Assembly (NCBI GenBank): GCA_964497135.1
Contig: CAZCDO010000001.1
Coordinates: forward strand, 7,709 to 71,708
Source of the DNA: CAIJXV01 sp964497135
Lineage (GTDB): Bacteria > Verrucomicrobiota > Kiritimatiellia > CAIKKV01 > CAIJXV01
DNA length: 64,000 bases
Reading direction: 5' to 3'
Under the pieces are notes generated by a model that saw only the letters and a program-made list of their open reading frames with translations, was not told the origin of the DNA and did no database searches. The translations under genes and the position numbers were made by a program. Positions 1 through 9,000 of the stretch are shown one piece after another. Each line of letters opens with the position of its first letter. The stretch's first letter is position 1.

Positions 1-363
1 GAGTTGCTGTTTACCCCGACGGGACATGCGTTTTACACTCGCGCCGATGAGCCCCGGGATTATCCCCGGGCCATTGAACAACGCCGGCGGCATGTCAATC
101 AATACTGGCGGACCCGGGCCTATGATTTCTCCAGTTATGCCATTTATGTCGACAATGTTGGGGAGACGTCCACGGGGGAATGGTATCCCGGTTATGTCGG
201 TGTTTTTGGACCCGACGGGAGTGTGTTGGCGGAAAGCACCACCGGGGCTGACGCGCTGGTCATGGCGGATCTCGACGGATCCTTTCTGGAAAAAGCACGT
301 GCGGAGTGGATCGGCCATTATCGGGCCCTGGCGGATGGGCGTCCGGAACTTTACGATGCCTGA
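1..363 (+). CDS. Carbon-nitrogen hydrolase (nitrilase superfamily), C-terminal fragment
   Basis: The reading frame is open from the first base of the window and stops at 361-363, so only the last 120 or so residues are present. They match the end of the nitrilase/amidase fold: a segment reading SSYAIYVDNVGE, then YPGYVGVFGPDGSVLAES (the strand-turn preceding the dimer interface in this family), a late aspartate-containing strand (MADLDG), and the usual closing arginine-rich stretch ending in RPELYDA. The catalytic Glu-Lys-Cys triad lies upstream, outside the window, so the substrate cannot be judged. Enzymes of this family hydrolyse nitriles, amides or carbamoyl groups in the cytoplasm. A TTG at position 4 is an internal codon, not a start. 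The following gene begins about 100 bp downstream on the same strand and may be co-transcribed. Confidence 0.8.
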   Translation, partial: ELLFTPTGHAFYTRADEPRDYPRAIEQRRRHVNQYWRTRAYDFSSYAIYVDNVGETSTGEWYPGYVGVFGPDGSVLAESTTGADALVMADLDGSFLEKARAEWIGHYRALADGRPELYDA

Positions 364-465
364 TTCTCTCGCGGATAGGGCTTGATGTGAGAGGAGAGAG
401 GCGTATAGTTCCCCGCGATTGCCGAAAAGACGGGTTTATGAATTGGATTTTTGAGGGTCACCCAC

Positions 466-1728
466 ATGCAAAACGATACGGTCAAACTGGGAATTATCGG
501 TCTGGGCAGGCGGACGGAAACATTGCTTGTTTCGCTTTTTGCCACACCGGGGATCGAAGTGGTGGCGATGTGCGACCTGTCCGACGCGGCGCTCGCCAAA
601 ATCCAGGGTATTTTCACCCGGAACGGACGTTTGCTGCCGACTCCCTTCAAAAACTACCGGGATCTGTTGGCGCGCGAGGACATTGCGGCGGTCCTGATTC
701 CCACCTCCTGGAACTCGCACCTGCCGATCGCGGCCGACGCGCTGAAGGCCGGCAAATATGCCGCGATCGAAGTGGGGGGCGCCTCTTCCACCGAGGAGCT
801 CTGGCAGTTGGTGCATGCCTCTGAGCAGACCGGCACCCCCTGCATGATGCTCGAAAATTGCTGTTACGGCCGGAATGAACTCATGGTTCTCAACATGGTC
901 CGCCAGGGGCTGTTCGGGGAACTGATCCATTGCGAAGGCGGCTATGAGCACGAAATGCGCGAGGGCCTGGCGCTGAATGTGGAGCACGGTTTTGAACGGG
1001 CCATCCACAATCGGCATCGGAATGGCGACCTCTATCCGACTCATCAACTGGGACCCATCGCCAAAATCCTGGGCATCAACCGGGGCAACCGCTTTGTGAG
1101 TCTGACCTCCACCGCCTCGAAATCGCGGAGTCTGGGGCTCGCGGCCCAGGCCCATTACGGGCGCGGGACGCCCTATGGGGATCTCACCTTCAACAAGGGC
1201 GACGTGGTCACGACGGTCATCAAATGCGCTGGTGGCGAAACCATCACCTTGACGCACAGCGTATCGCTGCCCCGGCCCTATTCGCGCAATGGCCGGGTAC
1301 AGGGCACCCGGGGCATCTGGCTGGAGGACGCCAAGGGCATCTTCATCGATGGCCTCAGCCCCACCATCGAGGAGATCGATCCCGCCGGCAACCCGTACAC
1401 CATGCACCGCTGGGACCCCGTTGAAAGTTTTTACGCAAAATACGACCATCCCATCTGGCGGGACTACCACCATGCCATGATCGGTGGGCATGGCGGCATG
1501 GACTGGCTGGCGATCCAGGCCTTTCTTGACGCGGTCCGCCATAAAATCGCCACGCCGATCGATGTGTATGACTGCGCGGCCTGGATGAGTGTGACCTGCC
1601 TGTCGGAACAGTCGATCGCGCTCGGGAGTATGCCGGTGGCGTTTCCTGATTTCACCAACGGCAAATGGATGAACCGGGCGCCGGCACCGTCCAATAAATG
1701 GGCGCTCGACACCGTGCATGAGGGGTGA
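466..1728 (+). CDS. Gfo/Idh/MocA oxidoreductase, GH109-like (NAD-dependent alpha-N-acetylgalactosaminidase type)
   Basis: A 420-residue protein with an N-terminal Rossmann fold: the motif GIIGLGRRTE at residues 8-17 is the dinucleotide-binding loop, and the AVLIPTSWNSH region is the usual second half of the NAD site. The block around residues 180-200 (HRNGDLYPTHQLGPI, followed by INRGNRF) closely resembles the signature of GH109 enzymes, which cleave alpha-GalNAc by an NAD-dependent oxidation-elimination mechanism. That makes GH109 more likely than a plain inositol dehydrogenase. I start at ATG 466 because a GAGGG box lies just upstream; a TTG at 451 is in frame but has no such box. No signal peptide is seen. 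A GalNAc-releasing role would fit the GH20 and GH36-like genes elsewhere in the window, but activity on GalNAc is inferred from motif similarity only. Confidence 0.8.
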   Translation: MQNDTVKLGIIGLGRRTETLLVSLFATPGIEVVAMCDLSDAALAKIQGIFTRNGRLLPTPFKNYRDLLAREDIAAVLIPTSWNSHLPIAADALKAGKYAAIEVGGASSTEELWQLVHASEQTGTPCMMLENCCYGRNELMVLNMVRQGLFGELIHCEGGYEHEMREGLALNVEHGFERAIHNRHRNGDLYPTHQLGPIAKILGINRGNRFVSLTSTASKSRSLGLAAQAHYGRGTPYGDLTFNKGDVVTTVIKCAGGETITLTHSVSLPRPYSRNGRVQGTRGIWLEDAKGIFIDGLSPTIEEIDPAGNPYTMHRWDPVESFYAKYDHPIWRDYHHAMIGGHGGMDWLAIQAFLDAVRHKIATPIDVYDCAAWMSVTCLSEQSIALGSMPVAFPDFTNGKWMNRAPAPSNKWALDTVHEG

Positions 1729-1750
1729 ACCTTGATTCTGCGGAGAAAAC

Positions 1751-2032
1751 ATGACCCCTATCACGACCGGTCAGCGACTGAATGCTTGGGTGAAGCGCCA
1801 TATCCGCAAGATTGAGATGACCGGGGTTCTGATGCGAATCTTTAGCTTCTCCCTGGTCAGTTGGCTAGGGCCCTCAAGTCCCTTCTTCTTCGTCTGGGCA
1901 TTCAATACCACAGATGCGGTGATGCTCTCGTGGTGTTCATGCATCAAGAGAGATCCTGCTTACATTGTGTTGAATGTATTTTGGGTCGGAGTTGGAATCG
2001 TTGGGATGTCCCGTGCAGCGGGATGGTTCTGA
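1751..2032 (+). CDS. Small hydrophobic membrane protein, function unknown
   Basis: A 93-residue product starting at ATG 1751 behind a good ribosome-binding site (GGAGAAAAC). The first 25 residues are basic (WVKRHIRKIE), followed by two or three hydrophobic segments: residues 27-52 (contains SWLGPSSPFFFVWAF), a polar turn with WCSCIKRD, and residues 70-92 (ending VGMSRAAGWF). I do not recognise a named family. The conserved-looking WLGP, Trp-Ala-Phe-Asn-Thr and Lys-Arg-Asp turn suggest a real small two- to three-helix inner-membrane protein rather than a random frame. It follows the GH109-like gene by 22 bp and may share its transcript. After its stop the sequence loses coding character for almost 1 kb. 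Confidence 0.6.
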   Translation: MTPITTGQRLNAWVKRHIRKIEMTGVLMRIFSFSLVSWLGPSSPFFFVWAFNTTDAVMLSWCSCIKRDPAYIVLNVFWVGVGIVGMSRAAGWF

Positions 2033-2101
2033 GTAGTTCAACCGGCCAGCCGAACCACGAGCGGCCCCGTCCGTCGCACCGTGCCTCATCCGTGATATCT
2101 A

Positions 2102-2143
2102 CCCCTCACTCCGCAATCTCCGGGAGTCGGGCGGGGTGAGGGC
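2102..2143. repeat. Imperfect hairpin just downstream of the small membrane protein gene
   Basis: The left arm CCCTCACTCCGC and the right arm GCGGGGTGAGGG are complementary at 11 of 12 positions and flank a short loop. There is no following T-run, so this is not a clear intrinsic terminator. It looks like part of the repeat cluster that fills 2100-2450. Confidence 0.5.
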
Positions 2144-2205
2144 ACCCCCATACGTGTTAATCTAAGATCAAAAAACAACTCAAAGATTAAGCGATGCCGA
2201 TTTTT

Positions 2206-2242
2206 CCCTCCCCCCGGCGAGGGGGAGGGTAGGGTGAGGGGG
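2206..2242 (+). repeat. GC-rich 37-bp hairpin module, copy 1
   Basis: Begins CCCTCCCCCCGGCGAG and ends in TGAGGGGG. The first 24 bases form a hairpin of C-rich and G-rich arms. It is the inverted partner of 2331-2367. Confidence 0.65.
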
Positions 2243-2330
2243 CTTGTATGTTTTCCAACCCCATTCGAATTTGTTGCACAACACCTTACAAATTATTCCG
2301 CGGATGATGCCCCCCCCTGATTATTAGGAT

Positions 2331-2367
2331 CCCCCTCACCCCTCCCTCCCCCGCGCCGGGGGGAGGG
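2331..2367 (-). repeat. GC-rich 37-bp hairpin module, copy 2 (inverted)
   Basis: Its reverse complement agrees with 2206-2242 at 34 of 37 bases. The two copies are separated by 88 bp of AT-richer DNA, including a small TTGTTGCACAA palindrome. Confidence 0.65.
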
Positions 2368-2514
2368 CGGAACCCAACGCCGCCGCCAAAGTAAAGAGCG
2401 ACAAACGGGAGCGTTTTCATAGTCTTAGCTTAATACGTATGAGGGCACCCCGGCTCCAAGTTCATGAGGGGATTATTCATTGTTCCAAACACCTGCACGA
2501 TTACATCTGGCATC

Positions 2515-2645
2515 GACTAAGCGGTTGGACTAAGCGTAACCGACAAAGTGTGGCGATGAAGTGTTGCTTCGCGCTATTCCAGGCCCATCCTCCAAACTCT
2601 TAGTCCCACACTTTGTCGGTTACGCTTAGTCGCCGCGCCTTAGTC
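2515..2645. repeat. 131-bp inverted-repeat element with perfect 26-bp arms
   Basis: The 26 bases at 2528-2553 (starting GACTAAGCG, ending AAAGTGTGG) recur as a perfect reverse complement at 2606-2631, enclosing a 52-base loop. The GACTAAGCG motif is repeated once more outside the left arm (2515-2523). A near match lies outside the right arm (up to 2645), so the symmetry continues imperfectly outward. No coding potential is seen. A perfect arm of this length is either a recent MITE-type insertion or a structured RNA/recombination site. Confidence 0.7.
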
Positions 2646-2703
2646 AGATTGTCCATGCGGACCGGCTTGGCGCGCCGCGCGCGAAGACGGGCCGCATCTG
2701 CGG

Positions 2704-2736
2704 TTTTCCTCAGTGCCCCCGTGGCTCCGTGGTAAA
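2704..2736 (+). repeat. CTC-GTG-CTCCGTGG type interspersed repeat
   Basis: A run of short G/C-rich triplet-like words (CCTCAGTGCC, then GTGGCTCCGTGGTAAA). It resembles the reverse complement of 56332-56364, and I treat both as members of one interspersed family. The rest of 2646-2877 shows nothing I can assign. Confidence 0.4.
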
Positions 2737-2877
2737 CCTGCCCCTGAGGATCCGGAGAACGAAGAGAATACCCCTCTGCAGGGATCCGTCTTCGTCCAAG
2801 CACTACGGCGGGACACGCGCGTCGGGCCACCTCGGAAATCTACATCACCTGAATCGTTCCGGTTTACCGGCCTTCCA

Positions 2878-2945
2878 CCATGTCATAAAATGCATAGAAA
2901 TATCAAAAAATGGACATGGCCAATAGCCGGCAAAAGAGGTATGAT
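2878..2945 (+). promoter_or_regulatory. AraC-type operator and promoter of operon A
   Basis: Two direct half-sites, TGTCATAAAATGCA at 2881-2894 and TATCAAAAAATGGA at 2901-2914, lie exactly 20 bp apart, the spacing expected for two adjacent DNA-binding units of an AraC-family protein on one face of the helix. The outer bases (CCATGTC and GACATGG) also form an inverted repeat. A -10-like TATGAT sits at 2940-2945, 59 nt from the start of the first half-site. There is no recognisable -35, as expected of an activator-dependent promoter. The same 43-bp block recurs at 43242-43284 with 5 mismatches, including the same 59-nt offset to its -10. The gene starts 63 bp downstream behind AAGGAG. Binding by an AraC protein is inference. 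Confidence 0.7.
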
Positions 2946-3007
2946 GATAATGGTATGGAATTATTGTTGCAGACTAAACGAATCATTTTTCATCAAGGAG
3001 ATCCAAG

Positions 3008-6000
3008 ATGAGACAGATCCGAGCCCTTTTCTTTGTCGTTCTCTTGTTTTGCGGCGGCCTGTCGGCCGGGGCCACGGACTTCAATTTGTGGGATAAGGCC
3101 ATGCCGATCACCTTCAGCGGCTACAATCCGCCCGGCGGCGGAACGCTGACGAACTTCCCCGTCCTGGTGACGCTCAGAACGAACCTCGCAGGGTTCAGCT
3201 ACACGGACTTCGCTTCGCCCACGAATGGCGCCGACCTTCGGTTTTCCGCCAGCAATCAGACGGACGAGCTGAACTTCGAAATCGAAAAGTGGGACACCAA
3301 CGGCGCCTCTTATGTCTGGGTTCAAGTGCCCACCCTCTCCGGCACGAACACGAAGATCTGGGCCTACTGGGGCAATCCGCTCGCCCCTGTGGCGCCGAGT
3401 CAAACCAACGGGATGACCTGGTCCACCGACTTCCGCGGTGTGTGGCACATGCAGGAGACCAATGTGGTGGACGCCACGACGAACGGGAATATCGGCGTCG
3501 GGAAAAATGGGATCATCACCACCAATACCGGTTTGGCCGGGAATGCGCTTTCACTCGTCGCGAATAGTTCCTCTACCAGCAGTAATTACGTAGACTTCGG
3601 CACCGGATTGGCGATGGGGACCGGCCATGCCACGTTGAGTATCTGGTTCAAGACGGCCACCAACGCGTTGCAAGCGGGAATCATCGGCAAGTCGGTATAT
3701 GCCAGTGCCGAACGGTATTCCCTGAGTGGCGCCAAATCACCGAACATCATCAATGCGGTTTTTCAGTCCACGAACCCCCCCGCATTAACGGCGATGACGA
3801 ACACGGCTTGGGCGAGTGGGTACTACGATAACCAATGGCATCAGTTGACCGCCACGTTCAACCGGTCGGGGAATATGACCCTCTACGTGGATGGCGCGCA
3901 GAAGAGCGCCACCAACATCAGTCCGGCTTCCAGCGCCAATCTGAACAACCCGACTCGGTTTCTGATTGGTGCCTACGGGAACGCGACGGGGACCGGGCCG
4001 CAGACTGACTACTATTTTCCGGGTTCACTCGACGAAGGCCGCCTGATGCGGGTCCCGGCGTCCTCGAACTGGGTCTGGGCCGCCTGGATGAACGCCGCGT
4101 CGAATGGGGCGTTCAACGCTTACGGCGCCGCCGAGTCCCAAGGCCTGACGGTTCGGGTGTCGGGCGCGACAGGAGTGGGCGCGACCACCGCCACGCTGAA
4201 CGGAACAGTGGCCAACAACGCCGGCGACCCGGCAACGGAGGCCTTCTTCTGCTGGGATTACACGAACAAGGGCACGGCGACGACGGCGGACTGGGCCCAC
4301 GTGGAATACGCGGGGAACTCTTTTACCAACGGCCAGACCTTCCTCACGGCGATCAACGGCCTGCTTTCGGGCAGTACCTATGTCTATCGCTGTTACGCGA
4401 CCAACTCGACCGGGTCGGCCTGGTCGGGAGACGCGACGAATTTTCGCACGCTGTATGTGCCGTCGGTGACCCTTAACAGTGCGGAGATTCTTAACCTGAC
4501 AACGGTTTTGTTTCAGGGTGCGGTCACGGAAACCGGCGGCGAAACTCCGAATGTGTGGTTCTTGTACTGGCTGGACGGAGACACTTTGACCAACGCGGTC
4601 GACGTCGGAGCGGTGACGGGGGCCTGCAGTGCGCAGGTCACCGGCTTGATGACGGCTTCGAACTATGGGTGCCGGGTCATGGCGTCCAACTCGGCCGGCA
4701 TCGCGTATTCCGGAACGACTGGCTTTCAGATGGCCTGGCCCAAGGACTTCGGGTCGATCCCCATCACCTTGAGCGGGTATAACAGATCGGAAGTCCTGAC
4801 GAATTTCCCGGTTCTGATTGCCCTCAGCACGAATCTCGAAGGATTCAGTTATTCGGCCTTCTCTTCGCCTGCGAATGGCGCGGATCTGCGGTTCACGGCC
4901 AGCAATCAGCTTGACGCGATTAACTTCGAGATCGAAAAATGGGACACCAACGGCACCTCCTATGTGTGGGTCCAAGTGCCTTTGCTCGCCGGCACGAACA
5001 CGCGAGTCTGGGCGCTCTGGGGCAACCCGAGCGCCGGCGTACCGGCGTGTCAGACCAATGGGGCGACCTGGTCCAACGGTTATGTGGCGGTCTGGCATCT
5101 GGGCGAGTCAACCCCCACGAATCGCGACTCGACGATAAACCGTAATGACGGCACCAATTTCGGCAACACCACCGTCACTTCATTCGGACGAATCGGGTCA
5201 GCCAAGTCCTTCGACGGCGCGGGCGATGGCGTGGACTGCGGTACGCCCGCGAGTCTGGATGTCGCGCTACCGCGCACCATCTCAGCCTGGATCAAACCGG
5301 CGGTACTGAATGCCAAGGCCGGCGTGGTGGGGAAGGACTCGCAAAGGGATGGGACCGGTTACTCATACCTCATGTGTATCACCAACGGCGCTCTGATGGC
5401 TTACGATAACGTCACCTGGCGGGTGTCCTCGAACGCAAGCATTGCTATCGGGAACTGGTATCATGTGGTGTACGAAACACGCGGCGACGGCAGGATACAA
5501 TACTATGTCAATGGGCAGAGCGCCGGAACCTCCATCTGGAATCATACGGATACCGCTGCCCATAACATCTACATCGGCAGTTGGTACAAGATGGCGACGA
5601 CCTTTGATTTCAACGGTGTGATCGATGAGGTGAACCTGTCGAGTGTGGCGCGCGGATCCAACTGGGTCTGGGCAAGTTGGGCCAACCAAGTGACGAACTC
5701 CACGTTTACCGCCTACGGTTCGGCGCAAAACGTGCTGGGCCTTCAATCCCTGCCCGCGACCGCCATCGGGGTTACGAATGCCACGTTAAACGGCATCCTG
5801 CTGAACGACCCTGTATCGCTCAACACCGAGATCGCCTTCTGCTGGGGACCTGCCGACGCCGGTCAAGGCGCTACGAGCGATTGGCCGAATGTCGTCTCCC
5901 TGGGATCGGGATGGAGCCAGGGGGATTCATTCAGCAACACACTCGCCAGCCTGCTCTCCGGCAGTACCTACGTCTATCGCTGTTACGCGACGAATGCGGG

Positions 6001-9000
6001 TGTGGTGGTGGGGCCGGTCTGGTCGGCCGCGCAGAGTTTCACCACCGTCTATCGTCCGTCCGTGACGAACCTGGGACCGGTGAACGGTTACGCCACCACC
6101 TGGTTGCGGGGGCAGGTGACGGATACCGGCCTCGAAACACCCTCTGTCTGGTTCTATTGGTGGGCGAATGGCAGTGCGACGACCAACATCGTTCCGATGG
6201 GACAGCCGGTGGGCGCCTTCTCGAACGCCGTCACCGGGCTCGCTCCCTATACGAATTATCAATACAGCATCCTGGCGTCCAATCTTGCGGGCGGAACGTG
6301 GTCGTCCGTCTCCAACTTCCAGACGCTCATCACCTTTGCCGTCGTCACGAACGGAGGGGCTCAGCCGCTGACCCCGTCGATTGAATTCCTGCAGGGCGGG
6401 GTGACCAACACCGGCGGGGACACGCCGCAAGTCTGGTTCCTCTACTGGATCGCCGGTGGTGCCACGACCAATGCGTATGGGGTGGGCGCCCAGACCGGCG
6501 CGTGCAGCGCCACGGTCTCGGGTTTACTGCCCGGCTCCAACTACGTTTTCATGCTGATGGCGTCTAATCTGGCTGGCGCCGCCTACTCCGGAACCGCCGC
6601 ATTCCAGACCACGTCGGAAACCATCTATTTCGTCGCCACCAACGGCAATAACAGTTGGGATGGTCTCACTTGGGGCACCGCCGTGAGCAACGTCGAAGTC
6701 GGCGTCCAACGCGCCAGTTTGTGTACCGGTACCGTTGTCGTCGGTGACGGCTCCTTCGCCATCACCTCGTTCTGGGTTCAGATTGCCAGCGCCATCACCG
6801 TCCGCAGTCTCAATGGGCCGAACTCCACCACTCTCAGGGCGGTCGGGACAAGCAGCACCTATCGGCGGGTCATGCTGGTGAGCAACGCGAATGCCTTCGT
6901 CTCCGGCTTTACGATGACGGACGGAAACCTGGGGAACAATAACGGGGAAGGGGGGGGCCCGGGGGGGCTGCGGCTCGTCGCGGGCACCGTGTCTAACTGC
7001 GTCATCCACGGCAATTTTGGGTCGGACAATTCCGGCGGGATCGACATGAAAGGCGGGCTTCTCACCCACTGTACGGTATCGAGCAACCAGGCCATTCGGG
7101 CCAATAACCCGGGCTATGGCACCGGTGGAGGCATCACGCTGTCCGGTGGAACGGTTCAGTTCTGCGTCATCAGCAACAATTACGCCCGAAAGACGGGAAG
7201 CGGGATCCGGCAGACGGGCGGAACGGTGCGAGACAGCCTGATTGTCCGCAACTACCATGTTTACTCGGACATTTCCACAGGGGTCGGGGTGCATCAGAGT
7301 GGCGGCACGCTGGAGCGCTGCGAGATCCGTTCCAACGCCGGCGCGTGGTTTGCCGGAGGACTTTACCTCGATGGAAACGGCTTGGCGCGGAACTGTCTCT
7401 TCGCGAACAACACCGCCCTGTATGACGGCGGCGGTGTTTATATGACGACCGGCCGGTTGATCAACGCCACGCTTGCCGGGAACCGGGCGGATATCAATGG
7501 CCCTGGGCTTTACATGACGGCGGGCTGGGTGAGCAACTCGGTCGTTTACGGGAACGGCTCCACGCGCTACGTGAACCTCGCGAGCAATGTTTTCAAGAGC
7601 GGCGGCACGTTTGCCTACGGCTGCGCCACGCCCCTGGTCGCCGGCACGGACAACGTGGCGGTCGACCCGCTCTTCGTGAATGCCGCGGCAGGCGACTACC
7701 GGCTCTCCGTGGGATCGCCCTGCATCGATACCGGCGCCAACCTGGCTGATGTCACGAACGATCTCCTGCGCGCCGCCCGGCCTCAGGACGGCAATGGGGA
7801 TGGTTCCTCGGTGACCGATCGGGGCGCCTATGAAGCCGGACCGTTGAGCGGCGGGCCTTTCACCTGTAGTTTCGATGTCGCGCCGGAGGAAGGCTATCTC
7901 TCGGTGAACGCGACCTTCACCGCCTTTGTCGGAGGTCCGAACACCAACATCACCTGGTACGGCTGGGACTTTGAGAACGACGGGATCATTGATGACGCGG
8001 GGGCGGACAAGCGCGTGACGACCCACACGTTCGGGGTGGGGTACTACGACGTGTCCCTCACGGTCAGCAACTCGGACAGCGCGGCCACCAGCGTTGTGCG
8101 CCTGGCCTGCGTTCGCGTGGCGCCGTCGACCAATTATGTGTGGAAGTCCGGCTCGCACACGGCGCCGTTCGATACTTGGGCCAAGGCCGCCCGGGATATC
8201 CAGAGTGCGGTGGATGTGGCCTGGTCCTCGGATTCCACGCCGGCGACGGTGCTGGTCACGAATGGCGTTTACACCAACACCAGCCAAATCGCCATCACGC
8301 GGCCCCTGATCGTCCGCAGTGTGAATGGTCCGACGGTTACCACCGTAAATCTCGGTAACGTGGACGGTCGGCGCGCCTTCCAAGTTGCGAACTCGAATGC
8401 CTGGCTGGAGGGATTCACCGCTACGGGCGGCAAGATCGGAAACAATTCAGATGGCGGCGCGGGCATTCTGCTGGACCGCGGGACGGTGACGAATTGCATC
8501 GCCACCGGGTGTTCCTCCATCAGGTGCGGGGCCGGGATATGGGTCAAGAGTGGGCTGCTGGTCAAGTGCCGGATCTTCGGGAACACGACGTTGGCGCAAA
8601 ACAGCGAGGCTCCGGGCTTGTACCTTACGGGTGGCACGGCGCGGGACTGCGATAGCGTCAGCAACAATGTTCCCGGCAATAATGTTATCGGGGGTGGGGT
8701 TTACATGACCGGTGGCACGTTGGAACGCTGCCGCGTCAGCTGGAATACCGCTGGAAACGTCAGCCGCGCGGGCGGGACCGGCGGCGGCATCTTCATGACC
8801 GGCGGCACGGCGGTTGACAGCTACATCATCGGCAACACGCAGTATGGCAACGGGGGCGGGGTCTACATGACCGGTGGCACGCTCCGCAACTGCCTGGTGG
8901 TGAGCAATACCTCGCCCGCGAACAATGGAGGCGGCATTTATATGGCCGGCTCCGCCGCGCAGGTGGAGAACTGCACCGTGGCCGATAACAGCGCCCTCCT

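Larger units (their letters stand above)
2149..2441. repeat. Nested palindromic element (MITE-like)
   Basis: Outer arms: CATACGTGTTAATCTAAGA at 2149-2167 and its near-perfect reverse complement at 2423-2441 (17 of 19 positions). Both arms are flanked on the outside by the same GAGGGCACCCC block. Inside lies an inner inverted pair of 37-bp G/C-rich modules at 2206-2242 and 2331-2367, matching at 34 of 37 positions in opposite orientation. Each inner module can also fold on itself. There is no ORF inside. The architecture suggests a non-autonomous mobile element or an interspersed palindromic repeat. Mobility is inference, because only one copy lies in the window. Confidence 0.65.

Noticed and set aside
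436..1764. Long minus-strand frame opposite the GH109-like gene (442 codons)
   Set aside because: It mirrors the plus-strand gene, has no family motifs and is rich in Arg/Gly/His/Pro as expected from high-GC antisense frames.
2600..3096. Short frames in the gap before the giant gene
   Set aside because: They run through inverted repeats and the operator; composition not protein-like.
6524..8383. 619-codon minus-strand frame inside the giant gene
   Set aside because: Antisense of a repetitive beta-helix gene; no start context or family likeness.
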